Assembly (NCBI RefSeq): GCF_002575655.3 | Contig: NC_053037.3 | Location: 450,895,793-450,959,792, forward strand | DNA length: 64,000 nucleotides | Direction: 5' to 3' | Origin: Aegilops tauschii subsp. strangulata | Lineage: Eukaryota; Streptophyta; Magnoliopsida; Poales; Poaceae | Shown: positions 1 through 12,056 of the stretch, one piece after another | How positions within the stretch are numbered: position 1 is the first letter of the stretch | Layout of the letters: the number at the start of each line of letters is the position of its first letter | Notes under the pieces: generated by a model | Databases searched by the model: none | The model's input: the letters and a program-made list of their open reading frames with translations, nothing else | Told to the model about the DNA's origin: nothing | Made by a program: the position numbers and the translations under genes

Positions 1-191
1 CCACAACGTAGTTTTATTTCTCGTTTCTAGATGGAAGCAAACATTCGGTGTATATAGAGTCGTATCAGTGGTAGATAGGACTTGAGAGAATATTGATCTT
101 ACCTTTAGCTCCTTGGGGGTTCGACACTCCATACTAATCACTTCCACCTTTGTAAATTGCTACGATGATTCCTTGCACTTGGGGATTATCA
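1..191 (+). mobile_element. R1: 3' end of an Athila-type Gypsy LTR
   Basis: This is the terminal part of a + strand LTR ending in TTATCA at 191. It is followed after 10 bases by a tRNA-Asp-type primer binding site, which fixes the orientation and the LTR end. The start of the LTR lies before the window. The sequence differs from the S1 and Fatima-like LTRs seen later, so it is a third Athila-type family or subfamily. Confidence 0.7.
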
Positions 192-201
192 AGCTCTTTT
201 C

Positions 202-220
202 TGGCGCCGTTGCCGAGGAG
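202..220 (+). other. R1 primer binding site (tRNA-Asp type)
   Basis: The site reads TGGCGCCGTTGCCGAGGAG. It matches the plant tRNA-Asp 3' end complement except for one G to A change. It lies 10 nt after the LTR end, as is usual for this group. Confidence 0.85.
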
Positions 221-1265
221 CAATAGCGTGGGGTTGATATTCTCGTGTGTGCTTGTTTGCTTTCTTCACTAAGTAGATTTTGTTTTCCCTTTTGCTTTTG
301 TTTATTTAGTTGTGGGTGAAACAAACTTTTTTTAAAGAATGCAAAATAAAAAAAATACTTGTCTCTTATGCCTAAAAACTTTTTCAAAATGAGAAGTGGT
401 TTGAAGGTTATGCATTGGAGAAGTGAGGGTCGACCTTGAACACTTGTGTTCATGCTCATGGAAACAATGTAGAATTTTCATGGAAGTTTCTCAAAAATAA
501 TTATCCCCTTGTATATATCCTTTGTATTATAAAAATGATGCGCCAAGATTTGGCTTTAGGATGATTAGATTGCTTGCTCGCTATGTGCGGTGCAAAAACA
601 GAAACTTTTGCTTCCAGTAACAGAATTTTTTAAATTCACTGGAAAGCGATAAAATTCTAAAAAAATTACACCGTACTGCCATGCAATTTTTTTTATTTTT
701 TCCTAATTTGTCAGAATTTTTGGAGTTAGATAAGTATGTTCAATGTTCAGATTGCTACAGACTGTCCTGTGTTTGACAAATTCTGTTTTCTATGTGTTGT
801 TCGCTTATTTTGATGAACCTATGGGTTGTATGAGGGGGTATGAACTATAGTGAAGTTGGAATACAGTGGATATAATGCTAATATGAAATTGGAATGAGTT
901 TACAACAGTACCTAAAGGTAGTGATTTTCTTTATTATACTAATGGATATCACATGTGTTTTGTTAAGTTTTGTGTGGATGAAGTGTTCGAAGATCGAGGA
1001 GCTATCAATATGAGAAGAATAAGGAGAAGCGAGAGTTCAAGCTTGGGGATGCCCAAGGCACCCCAAGTAAATATTTCAGGGATACTCAAGCATCTAAGCT
1101 TGTGGATGCCCCGGAAGGCATCCCATCTTTATTCTTGAACAATTATCGGTATACCTCGGTTTTCGTTTTGTTCACATGATATGCGTTTTTTGTGTTTATT
1201 TTTTTCCTTTATGCACCATGCTAGTATGAGATAGTCCTTCATTGATTTATAGAATGCTTCATGCA

Positions 1266-1358
1266 CTTCACTTAAATCTTTTGAGTATGGCTTTATAGAA
1301 TGCTCTTTGTGCTTCACTTAAATCCTTTTGAGTATGGCTTTATAGAATCCTTCGTGTG
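1266..1358 (+). repeat. 46-bp tandem duplication in R1
   Basis: Two copies, starting at 1266 and 1312, share CTTCACTTAAAT, TTTTGAGTATGG and CTTTATAGAAT. The degenerate repeats in S1 at about 14760-14960, which carry AAGTGAAGCATGAGAG, look like the same array on the other strand. This supports a common Athila-type origin. Confidence 0.7.
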
Positions 1359-2714
1359 CCGGAAAAGGGCAGCAAGGTTGATGCAGAGGCCCTCCGTGAT
1401 CGAATCTCCCTCCGATAGAGTGCCAGAAAAGGCCCCAAGATGGGATCTCACGGGAATAGAGGCTTGCGGCGGCGGAAAAGTATTTTGGTGGATGCTTCTG
1501 ATGTTTGGGGAATATATGAGAATATATAGAGGTGGAATTAGGGTTAGCGGAGTCCCGATGGGCCCACAAGCCAGGGCACCCCCTTGGGGCGCGCCTGAGG
1601 GCTTGTGGCCTCCTCGGGACTCTGCTGGCCCTCTCTCAAACTCTTATGGGTGTCTTCTGGTCCAAGAAAAAATATCGTGAAGTTTTATTCCGTTTGGACT
1701 CCGTTTGATATTCCTTTTCTGTAGAAGTCAAAAATAAGGGAAAAAATAGAAACTGGCACTAGGCTCTAGGTTAACAGGTTAGTCCCCAAAATAATATAAA
1801 ATAGCATATTAATGCATATAAAACATCCAAAACAAATAATATAATAGCATGGAGCAATCAAAAATTGTAGATATGTTGGAGACGTATCAAGCATCCCCAT
1901 ACTTAATTCCTGCTCGTCCTCAAGTAGGTAAATGATAAAAACAGAATTTTTGATGTGGAATGCTACCTAACATATTTATCAATGCAATCTTCATTACTGT
2001 GGCATGAATGTTCAGATCCATAAGATTTAAAACAAAAGTTTAATATTGACATAAAAACAATAATACTTCAAGCATACTAATAAAGCAATCATGTCTTCAC
2101 AAAATAACATGGCCAAAGAAAGTTATCCCTACAAAATCATATAGCCTGGCTATGCTCCATCTTCATCACACAAAGTATTTCATCATGCACAACCCCGATG
2201 ACAAGCCAAGAAATTGTTTCATACTTTTGGTGTTCTCAAACCTTTTCAACTTTCACACAATACATGAGCGTGAGCCATGGATATAGCACTATAAGTGGAA
2301 TAGAATATGGTGGTTGTGGAGAAGACAAAAAAGGAAGGGGAAAGTCTCACATCAACTAGGCAAATTAATGGGCTATGGAGATGCTCGTCAATTGATATCG
2401 ATGCAAGTGAGTAGGGATTGCCATGCAACGGATGCACTAGAGCTATAAGTGTATGAAAGCTCAAAACGAAACTAAGTGGGTGTGCATCCAACTTGCTTGC
2501 TCACAAAGACCTAGGGCAATTTGAGGAAGACCCTCATTGGAATATACAAGCCAAGTTCTGTAATGAAAAATTCCCACTAGTATATGAAAGTGACAAAATA
2601 GGAGACTCTCTATCATGAAGATCATGGTGCTACTTTGAAGCACAAGTGTGGAAAAAGTATGGTAGCATTGTCCCTTCTCTCTTTTTCTCTCTTTTTTTGT
2701 TTGGGCTTCTTTGG

Positions 2715-3122
2715 GAGTAGGGCGTTTCGGTGCCTAGGCTCACCTGCACCCGGTTAGAAACAAATTGGTAAAAAAATTCAAAACAAATTCAAAAAATTCC
2801 AATTTTTTGTGTGGTAGACAATTTGATGTGTGAGACCCGCTCCAAATTTAAAGTCATTTGGACATCTGAGCATCTCCCAGCAAAAAAGACAAATCGGGTC
2901 AAAATAGTACATGAACAGTAAACATTTTTACGTACCCCCAATTTTTCTTTTTTGCTGAGAGCTGCTCAGATATCCAAGTGACTTGAAATTTCGAGCAGGT
3001 CTCACGCTACAAACTGTCTACCACACAAAAAATTTGGAATTTTTGGAATTTTTCTAGTATTTGTTTTTATTTTTTTCGTCAGTGCGGGTGCAGATGAGCT
3101 CGGGTGCAGAGATGGATTTTCG
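2715..3122. mobile_element. Palindromic MITE, possibly Mutator-type
   Basis: This 408-bp segment folds back on itself. GGCTCACCTGCACCC near 2738-2752 pairs with a near-complement at about 3085-3102, and further in AATTCCAATTTTTTGTGTGG pairs with its complement near 3020-3050. The ends are less well matched. It is bounded by CTTCTTTGG on both sides (2706-2714 and 3123-3131), a 9-bp repeat that suits a Mutator-type duplication. The host element is rich in CTTCTTTGG-like repeats, so the duplication could be coincidental. There is no ORF. Confidence 0.55.
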
Positions 3123-5048
3123 CTTCTTTGGCCTCTTTTTTTATTTGGCCTTCTTTGGCCTCTGATGTCGCTTGAACTATGTTGGTATTTCCCCAAAGAG
3201 GAAGGGATGATGCAGCACAACTATGGTAGGTATTTCCCTTAGTTATGAAACGAAGGTTATCAATCCAGTTGGAGAACCAAGCAACACTATGTAAACGGTA
3301 CCTGCACACAAATAACAAATACTTGCAACCCGACGCTTATGAGGGGTTGTCCATCCCTCTACGGGCAATGACGCAAGAAATTGTCAAGTTGACGGATAAA
3401 TCTGTGATAGATTGGATAAATAGATCTCGGCAGTACGCAAAATAAAAGATGCAAATAAAAAGTGCAGCAAAGTATTTTTGGGTTTTTGGAATAATAGATC
3501 TGAAAACAAAAGCAAATAAAAATAGATCTCAAAGCAAATATGATAAAGAATTGACCCGGGGCCGTAGATTTCACTAGTGGCATCTCTCAAGAAATAGCAC
3601 ACAGTGGGTAAACAAATTACTGTTGGGCAATTGATAGAAAATAGAATAGTTATGACGATATCCAAGGCAATGATCATATATATATGCATCACGTCCAAGA
3701 TTAGTAGGCCGACTCCTGCCTGCATCTACTACTATTACTCCACACGTCGACCACTATCCTGTTGGAAATATGCCCTAGAGGCAATAATAAATGGTTATTA
3801 TTATATTTCTTTGTTCATGGTAATTGTCTATTATTCATGCTATAATTGTATTGTCCGGAAATCGTAATACATGTGTGAATACATAGACCACAACGTGTCC
3901 CTAGTAAGCCTCTAGTTGACTAGCTCGTTGATCAACAGATAGTCATGGTTTCCTGACTATGGACATTGGATGTCATTGATAACGGGATCACATCATTAGG
4001 AGAATGATGTGATGGACAAGACCCAATCCTAAGCATAGCATAAAAGATCGTGTAGTTTCGTTTGCTAGAGCTTTTCCAATGTCAAGTATCTTTTCCTTAG
4101 ACCATGAGATCGTGCAACTCCCGGATACCGTAGGAGTGCTTTGGGTGTGCCAAACGTCACAACGTAACTGGGTGACTATAAAGGTGCACTACGGGTATCT
4201 CCGAAAGTGTCTGTTGGGTTGGCACGGATCGAGACTGGGATTTGTCACTCCGTGTGACGGTGAGGTATCTCTGGGCCCACTCGGTAATGCATCATCATAA
4301 TGAGCTCAATGTGACTAAGGCGTTAGTCACGGGATCATGCATTGCGGTACGAGTAAAGAGACTTGCCGGTAACGAGATTGAACAAGGTATTGGGATACCG
4401 ACGATCGAATCTCGGGCAAGTAACATATCGATTGACAAAGGGAATTGCATACGGATTGATTGAATCCTCGACACTGTGGTTCATCCGATGAGATCATCGT
4501 GGAACATGTGGGAGCCAACATGGGTATCCAGATCCCGCTGTTGGTTATTGACCGGAGAGGCATCTCGGTCATGTCTGCATGTCTCCCGAACCCGTAGGGT
4601 CTACACACTTAAGGTCCGGTGACGCTAGGGTTGTAGAGATATATGTATACGGAAACCCGAAAGTTGTTCGGAGTCCCGGATGAGATCCCGGACGTCACGA
4701 GAGGTTCCGGAATGGTCCGGAGGTGAAGAATTATATATAGGAAGTCAAGTTTCGGCCACCGGGAAAGTTTCGGGGGTTACCGGTATTGTACCGGGACCAC
4801 CGGAAGGGTCCCGGGGGTCCACCGGGTGGGGCCACCTATCCCGGAGGGCCCCGTGGGCTGAAAGTGGAAGGGAACCAGCCCTTAGTGGGCTGGGGCGCCC
4901 CGCTTGGGCCTCCCCCCATGCGCCTAGGGTTGGGAACCCTAGGGGGGGAGCTTCCCCCTTGCCTTGGGGGGCAAGGCACCCCTTCCCCCCTTTGGCCGCC
5001 CCCCCTTGGAGATCTCATATCCCTAGGCCGGCGCCCCCCCAGGGGGCC

Positions 5049-5056
5049 TATATAAA
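5049..5056 (+). promoter_or_regulatory. TATA box of Copia A 5' LTR
   Basis: TATATAAA sits after a GC-rich stretch and before a G run. The same box is found in the 3' LTR and, on the other strand, in both LTRs of Copia B. It would start the genomic RNA in the R region. Confidence 0.75.
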
Positions 5057-5111
5057 GGGGGGGGAGGGCAGCACACACACAGCCTTGGGCGCCTCCCTCC
5101 TCCCCTGAAAC

Positions 5112-5113
<2 letters not shown>

Positions 5114-5198
<85 letters not shown>
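5114..5198 (+). repeat. (CT)n microsatellite in Copia A 5' LTR
   Basis: About 85 bp of CT repeats end in CTCTCGCAG, which resembles a pyrimidine tract plus 3' splice site. The 3' LTR of the same element has only about 39 bp (12015-12053), and Copia B has a very short interrupted tract at this place. Confidence 0.9.
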
Positions 5199-5201
<3 letters not shown>

Positions 5202-5543
5202 GAAGCTCGGTGAAGCCTTGCCGGAGAACCGCTACATCCACCACCACGCCGTCGTGCTGCTGGATCTCCATCAACCTCTCCTTCCCCCTTGCTGGATAAA
5301 GAAGGAGGAGACGTCGCTGCACCGTACGTGTGTTGAACGCGGAGGTGCCGTCCGTTCGGCACTCGGTCATCGGTGATTTGGATCACGGCGAGTACGATTC
5401 CGTCATCCACGTTCATTGGAACGCTTCCGCTCGCGATCTACAAGGGTATGTAGATGCACTCCTTTCCCCTCGTTGCTAGTAGACTCCATAGATGCATCTT
5501 GGTGAGCGTAGGAAAATTTTAAATTATGCTACGATTCCCAACA

Positions 5544-6856
5544 GTGGCATCATGAGCCAGGCCTATGCGTAGTTACTATGCACGAGTAGAACACAAAGCA
5601 GTTGTGGGTGTTGAGTTTGCCAATTCTTCTTGCCGCTACTAGTCTTTTCTTGTTTCGGCGGCATTGTAGGATGAAGCGGCCCGGACTGACCTTACACGTA
5701 CGCTTACGTGAGACAGGTTCCACCGACTGACATGCACTAGTTGCATAAGGTGGCTAGCGGGTGTCTGTCTCTCCTACTTTAGTCGGAACGGATTCGATGA
5801 AAAGGGTCCTTATGAAGGGTAAATAGAAATTGGCAAATCACGTTGTGGTCATACGTAGGTAAGAAACGTTCTTGCTAGAAACCTACAAACCACGTAAAAA
5901 AACTTGCAACAACAATTAGAGGACGTCTAACTTGTTTTTGCAGCATATGTTATGTGATGTGATATGGCCAGAAGATGTGATGAATGATATATGTGATGTA
6001 TGAGATTGATCATATCTTGTAATAGGAATCACGACTTGCATGTCGATGAGTATGACAACCGACAGGAGCCATAGGAGTTGTCTTTATTATTTTGCATGAC
6101 CTGCGTGTCATTGAATAACGCCATGTAAATTACTTTACTTTGTTGCTAAACGCGTTAGCCATAGAAGTAGAAGTAATCGTTGGCGTGACGACTTCATGAA
6201 GACACAATGATGGAGATCATGATGATGGAGATCATGGTGTCATGCCGGTGATGAAGATGATCATGGTGCCCCGAAGATGGAGATCAAAGGAGCATGATGA
6301 TATTGGCCATATCATGTCACTATTTGATTGCATTTGATGTTTATCATGTTTTTGCATCTTATTTGCTTAGAACGACGGTAGTAAGTAAGATGATCCCTTA
6401 TAATAATTTCAAGAAAGTGTTCACCCTAACTGTGCACCGTTGCGAAGGTTCGTTGTTTCGAAGCACCACGTGATGATCGGGTGTGATAGATTCTAACGTT
6501 CGAATACAACGGGTGTTGACGAGCCTAGCATGTACAGACATGGCCTCGGAACACACGCAATACACTTAGGTTGACTTGACGAGCCTAGCATGTACAGACA
6601 TGGCCTCGGAACACGGAGGACCGAAAGGTCGAGCATGAGTCGTATAGAAGATACGATCAACATGGAGATGTTCACCGATCTTGACTAGTCCGTCTCACGT
6701 GATGATCGGACACGGCCTAGTTGAATTCGGATCATGTTTCACTTAGATGACGAGAGGGATGTCTATCTGAGTGGGAGTTCATTAAATAATTTGATTAGAT
6801 GAACTCAATTATCATGAACTTAGTCTAAAATCTTTACACTATGTATTGTAGATCAA
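5544..6856 (+). other. Copia A leader with primer binding site and tandem repeat
   Basis: This is the 1.3-kb untranslated leader. A degenerate initiator-Met-type PBS (TGGCATCATGAGCC, 5545-5558) follows the LTR. A 39-nt unit occurs twice at a 60-bp period (6516-6554 and 6576-6614), each with the short hairpin CATGT-ACAG-ACATG. A GATGATGGAGATCATG direct repeat lies near 6210-6240. No ORF of note. The same leader features are present in Copia B. Confidence 0.75.
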
Positions 6857-7495
6857 ATGGCCAACGTTGTCCTCAATTTCAACGCGTTCCTAGAGAAAAC
6901 CAAGCTGAAAGATGATGGCAGCAACTATACGGACTGGGTCCGGAACCTGAGGCTCATCCTCATAGTTGCCAAGAAAGATTATGTCTTAGAAGCACCGCTA
7001 GGTGATGCACCAATCCCTGAGAACCAAGACGTTATGAACGCTTGGCAATCACGTGCTGATGATTACTCCCTAGTTCAGTGCGGCATGCTTTACAGCTTAG
7101 AACCGGGTCTCCAAAAGCGTTTTGAGAAACATGGAGCATATGAGATGTTCGAGGAGCTGAAACTAGTTTTCCAAGCTCATGCCCGGGTCGAGAGATATGA
7201 TGTCTCCGACAAGTTCTTCAGCTGTAAAATGGAGGAGAACAGTTCTGTTAGTGAGCACATACTCAGAATGTCTGGGTTGCATAACCGCTTGTCTCAGCTG
7301 GGAGTTAATCTCCCGGATGACGCGGTCATTGACAGAATCCTCCAGTCGCTTCCACCAAGCTACAAGAGCTTTGTGATGAACTACAATATGCAGGGGATGG
7401 AAAAGACCATTCCTGAGGTATATTCAATGCTGAAATCAGCTGAGATAGAGATCAGAAAAGAACATCAAGTGTTGATGGTCCAAAGGTATATGTGA
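6857..7495 (+). pseudogene. gag: Copia A gag, truncated by internal deletion
   Basis: The 212-residue ORF starts at the ATG after ATCAA and matches the Gag of Copia B over about its first 208 residues. These form the UBN2/Retrotran_gag_2-type capsid region. Right after VLMV the sequence jumps to the part that in B follows the nucleocapsid, so about 0.2 kb is missing. That segment contains the lysine-rich linker and the CX2CX4HX4C zinc knuckle. The deletion also shifts the frame, giving a stop at 7493-7495 and separating gag from pol. Such a Gag should not package RNA normally. Confidence 0.9.
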
Positions 7496-7511
7496 TATAC
7501 ATGTAATTGAT

Positions 7512-10500
7512 GTGTACCTTACCAGTACTCGTAGTAGCTCCTGGGTATTTGATACCGGTGCGGTTGCTCATATTTGTAACTCAAAACAGGAACTACGGAA
7601 TAAACGGAGATTGGCGAAGGACGAGGTGACGATGCGCGTCGGGAATGGTTCTAAGGTCGATGTGATCGCCGTCGGCACGCTACCTCTACATCTACCCACG
7701 GGATTAGTTTTAAACCTCAATAATTGTTATTTAGTGCCAGCTTTGAGCATGAACATTGTATCTGGATCTCGTTTAATTCGAGATGGGTACTCATTTAAAT
7801 CCGAGAATAATGGTTGTTCTATTTATTTGAGAGATATGTTTTATGGTCATGCCCCGCCGGTCAATGGTTTATTTTTGATGAATCTCGAACGTGATGTTAC
7901 ACATGTTCATAGTGTGAATACCAAAAGATGTAAAGTTGATAACGATAGTCCCACATATCTATGGCACTGCCGCCTTGGTCACATTGGTGTCAAGCGCATG
8001 AAGAAGCTCCATGCAGATGGACTTTTGGAGTCTCTTGATTACGAATCATTTGACACGTGCGAACCATGCCTCATGGGTAAGATGACCAAGACTCTGTTCT
8101 CCAGAACAATGGAGCGAGCAACCAACTTATTGGAAATCATACATACCGATGTGTGCGGTCCAATGAGTGTTGAGGCTCGCGGAGGATATCGTTATGTTCT
8201 CACTCTCATTGATGACTTAAGTAGATATGGGTATGTCTACCTAATGAAACACAAGTCTGAAACCTTTGAAAACTTCAAGGAATTTCAGAGTGAAGTTGAG
8301 AATCAACGTGATAGGAAAATAAAATTCTTACGATCAGATCGTGGTGGAGAATACTTAAGTCACGAATTTGGTACACACTTAAGGAAATGTGGAATAGTTT
8401 CACAACTCACGCCGCCTGGAACACCTCAGAGAAATGGTGTGTCCGAACGTCGTAATCGCTCTCTATTGGATATGGTGCGATCTATGATGTCTCTTACCGA
8501 TTTACCGCTCTCATTTTGGGGCTATGCTTTAGAGACTGCCACATTCACTTTAAATAGGGCTCCGTCGAAATCCGTTGAGACGACACCGTATGAATTATGG
8601 TTTGGGTAGAAACCTAAGCTGTCGTTTCTAAAAGTTTGGGGATGCGATGCTTATGTCAAGAAACTTCAACCTAAAAAGCTCGAACCCAAATCGGAAAAAT
8701 GCGTCTTCATAGGATACCCTAAGGAAACTATTGGGTATACCTTCTACCTCAGATCCGAAGGCAAGATCTTTGTTGCCAAGAACGGGTCCTTTCTAGAGAA
8801 GGAGTTTCTCTCGAAAGAATTGAGTGGGAGGAAAGTGGAACTTGATGAGGTGATAGTCACCCCTTCTGAACCAGAAAGTAGCGCAGCGCGGTAAGATGTT
8901 CCTGTGGTGCCTGCACCGACTGGGGAGGAAGTTAATGATGATGATCATGAAGCTTCGGATCAAGTGACTGAACTTCGTAGGTCCACAAGGACACGTTCCG
9001 CACCAGAGTGGTACGGCAACCCTGTCCTGGAAATCATGTTGTTAGACAACGGTGAACCTTCGAACTATGAAGAAGCAATGGCGGGCCGGGATTCCGACAA
9101 ATGGATAGAAGCCATGAAATCCGAGATAGAATCCATGTATGAAAACAAATTATGGACTTTGACTGACTTGCTCGATGAGCGGCGAGCCATAGAAAACAAA
9201 TGGATCTTTAAGAAGAAGACGGACGCGGATGGTAATGTGACCATCTACAAAGCTCGACTTGTCGCTAAGGGTTATCGACAAGTTCAAGGGGTTGACTACG
9301 ATGAGACTTTCTCACCCGTAGCGAAGCTGAAGTCCGTCCGAATCATGTTAGCAATTGCCGCATACTATGATTATGAGATATGGCAGATGGATGTCAAAAC
9401 GGCATTCCTTAACGGCTTCCTTAAGGAAGAGTTGTATATGATGCAGCCGGAAGGTTTTGTCGATCCTAAGAATGCTAACAAAGTATGCAAGCTCCAGCGC
9501 TCAATCTATGGGCTGGTGCAAGCATCTCGGAGTTGGAACATTCGCTTTGATGAGATGATCCAAGCATTTGGGTTTACACAGATTTATGGAGAAGCCTGTG
9601 TTTACAAGAAAGTGAGTGGGAGCTCTGTAGCATTCCTCATATTATATGTGGATGACATACTATTGATGGGAAATGATATAGAATTCTTGGAAAGTATAAA
9701 GGCCTATTTGAATAAGTGTTTTTCAATGAAGGACCTTGGAGAAGCTGCTTATATATTAGGCATCAAGATCTATAGAGATAGATCAAGACGCCTCATTGGT
9801 CTTTCACAAAGTACATACCTTGACAAGATATTGAAGAAGTTCAATATGGATCAGTCCAAGAAGGGGTTCTTGCCTGTATTGCAAGGTGTGCAATTGAGCA
9901 CGGCTCAATGCCCGACCACGGCTGAAGATATAGAAGAGATGAGTGTCATCCCCTATGCCTCGGCCATAGGGTCTATTATGTATGCCATGCTGTGTACCAG
10001 ACCTGATGTAAACCTTGCCATAAGTTTGGTAGGAAGGTACCAAAGTAATCCCGGCAAGGAACACTGTACAGTGGTCAAGAATATCCTGAAGTACCTGAAG
10101 AGGACTAAGGATATGTTTCTCGTTTATGGAGGTGACGAAGAGCTCGTCGTAAAGGGTTACGTCGACGCTAGCTTCGACACAGATCTGGATGACTCGAAGT
10201 CACAAACCGGATACGTGTATATTTTGAATGGAGGAGCAGTAAGCTGGTGCAGTTGCAAGCAAAGCGTCGTGGCGGGATCTACATGTGAAGCGGAGTACAT
10301 GGCAGCCTCGGAGGCAGCACAGGAAGCAGTCTGGATGAAGGAGTTCATTACCGACCTAGGGGTGATTCCCAATGCGTCGGGCCCGATGACTCTCTTCTGT
10401 GACAACACTGGAGCTATTGCCCTTGCGAAGGAGCCCAGGTTTCACAGGAAGACCAGGCATATCAAGCGTCACTTCAACTCCATTCGTGAAAGTGTTCAAA

Positions 10501-10628
10501 ATGGAGACATAGATATTTGTAAAGTACATACGGACCTGAATGTAGCAGATCCGTTGACTAAACCTCTCCCTAGGGCAAAACATGATCAACACCAGGACGC
10601 AATGGGTGTTCGATTCATCACAATGTAA
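7512..10628 (+). pseudogene. pol: Copia A pol (protease, integrase, RT, RNase H) with two stops
   Basis: One frame runs from about 7512 to 10628. It carries protease with FDTGA (about 7549), the GAG-pre-integrase HHCC region (about 7960-8090), the integrase core with HTDVCGP and DRGGEY (about 8140-8600), RT with YVDDILLMG (about 9645) and RNase H with DASFDTD (about 10165). The domain order PR-IN-RT-RH defines Ty1/Copia. In-frame stops at 8607-8609 (TAG where B has AAG) and 8892-8894 (TAA where B has GAA) break it. Both are transversions. The product is a polyprotein for reverse transcription and integration, now non-functional. Confidence 0.93.
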
Positions 10629-10650
10629 CTAGATTATTGACTATAGTGCA

Positions 10651-10660
10651 AATGGGAGAC
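10651..10660 (+). other. Copia A polypurine tract
   Basis: AATGGGAGAC lies immediately before the 3' LTR. It is the expected primer site for plus-strand DNA synthesis. Copia B has the complement at 44926-44936. Confidence 0.7.
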
Positions 10661-12012
10661 TGTTGGAAATATGCCCTAGAGGCAATAATAAATGGTTATT
10701 ATTATATTTCTTTGTTCATGGTAATTGTCTATTATTCATGCTATAATTGTATTGTCCGGAAATCGTAATACATGTGTGAATACATAGACCACAACGTGTC
10801 CCTAGTAAGCCTCTAGTTGACTAGCTCGTTGATCAACAGATAGTCATGGTTTCCTGACTATGGACATTGGATGTCATTGATAACGGGATCACATCATTAG
10901 GAGAATGATGTGATGGACAAGACCCAATCCTAAGCATAAGATAAAAGATCGTGTAGTTTCGTTTGCTAGAGCTTTTCCAATGTCAAGTATCTTTTCCTTA
11001 GACCATGAGATCGTGCAACTCCCGGATACCGTAGGAGTGCTTTGGGTGTGCCAAACGTCACAACGTAACTGGGTGACTATAAAGGTGCACTACGGGTATC
11101 TCCGAAAGTGTCTATTGGGTTGGCACGGATCGAGACTGGGATTTGTCACTCCGTGTGACGGAGAGGTATCTCTGCGCCCACTCGGTAATGCATCATCATA
11201 ATGAGGTCAATGTGACTAAGGCGTTAGTCACGGGATCATGCATTGCGGTACGAGTAAAGAGACTTGCCGGTAACGAGATTGAACAAGGTATTGGGATACC
11301 GACGATCGAATCTCGGGCAAGTAACATACCGATTGACAAAGGGAATTGCATACGGATTGATTGAATCCTCGACACCGTGGTTCATCCGATGAGATCATCA
11401 TGGAACATGTGGGAGACAACATGGGTATCCAGATCCCGCTGTTGGTTATTGACCGGAGAGGCGTCTCGGTCATGTCTGCATGTCTCCCGAACCCGTAGGG
11501 TCTACACACTTAAGGTCCGGTGACGCTAGGGTTGTAGAGATATATGTATACGGAAACCCGAAAGTTGTTCGGAGTCCCGGATGAGATCCTGGACGTCACG
11601 AGAGGTTCCGGAATGGTCCGGAGGTGAAGAATTATATATAGGAAGTCAAGTTTCGGCCACCGGGAAAGTTTCGGGGGTTACCGGTATTGTACCGGGACCA
11701 CGAGAAGGGTCCCGGGGGTCCACCGGGTGGGGCCACCTATCCCGGAGGGCCCCGTGGGCTGAAAGTGGAAGGGAACCAGCCCTTAGTGGGCTGGGGCGCC
11801 CCCCTTGGGCCTCCCCCCATGCGCCTAGGGTTGGGAACCCTAGGGGGGAGCTTCCCCCTTGCCTTGGGGGGCAAGGCACCCCTTCCCCCCTTTGGCCGCC
11901 CCCCCTTGGAGATCTCATCTCCCCGGGCCAGCGCCCCCCAGGGGGCCTATATAAAGGGGGGGAGGGAGGGCAGCACACACACAGCCTGGGCGCCTCCCTC
12001 CTCCCCTGAAAC

Positions 12013-12056
<44 letters not shown>

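Larger units (their letters stand above)
192..1358 (+). mobile_element. R1: truncated internal region, non-coding
   Basis: This is internal sequence downstream of the R1 primer binding site. No gag or pol domain is visible. The stretch at about 560-850 resembles, in inverted orientation, S1 at about 15400-15700, and a PPT-like motif AAGCTTGGGGATGC at 1039-1052 matches motifs inside S1 and F. R1 therefore went almost directly from its PBS to the 3' non-coding part of an Athila-type element, losing the small coding region that S1 keeps. It stops near 1358, where minus-strand LTR sequence (S2) begins. Confidence 0.6.
3760..5543 (+). repeat. Copia A 5' LTR
   Basis: The LTR is 1784 bp. It contains a TATA box at 5049-5056, a long CT tract and a U5 part ending in AACA. 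It is nearly identical to 10661-12398 with scattered substitutions. Most of the 46-bp length difference comes from the CT tract. Short ORFs here (for example 4680-5108) are repeated in every LTR copy and are not genes. Confidence 0.93.

Noticed and set aside
160..459. 99-codon minus-strand ORF at the R1 LTR end
   Set aside because: It crosses the LTR end and PBS of a + strand element and has no domain.
4079..4608. Recurring 73- to 93-codon ORFs in the Copia LTRs (also 10980-11509, 44078-44445, 51109-51476)
   Set aside because: They are the same LTR segment repeated four times. No domain is visible, and they lie upstream of the TATA box.
5023..5416. Minus-strand ORFs with long Glu-Arg repeats
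   Set aside because: They are translations of the CT microsatellite in the Copia LTR and change length with the tract.
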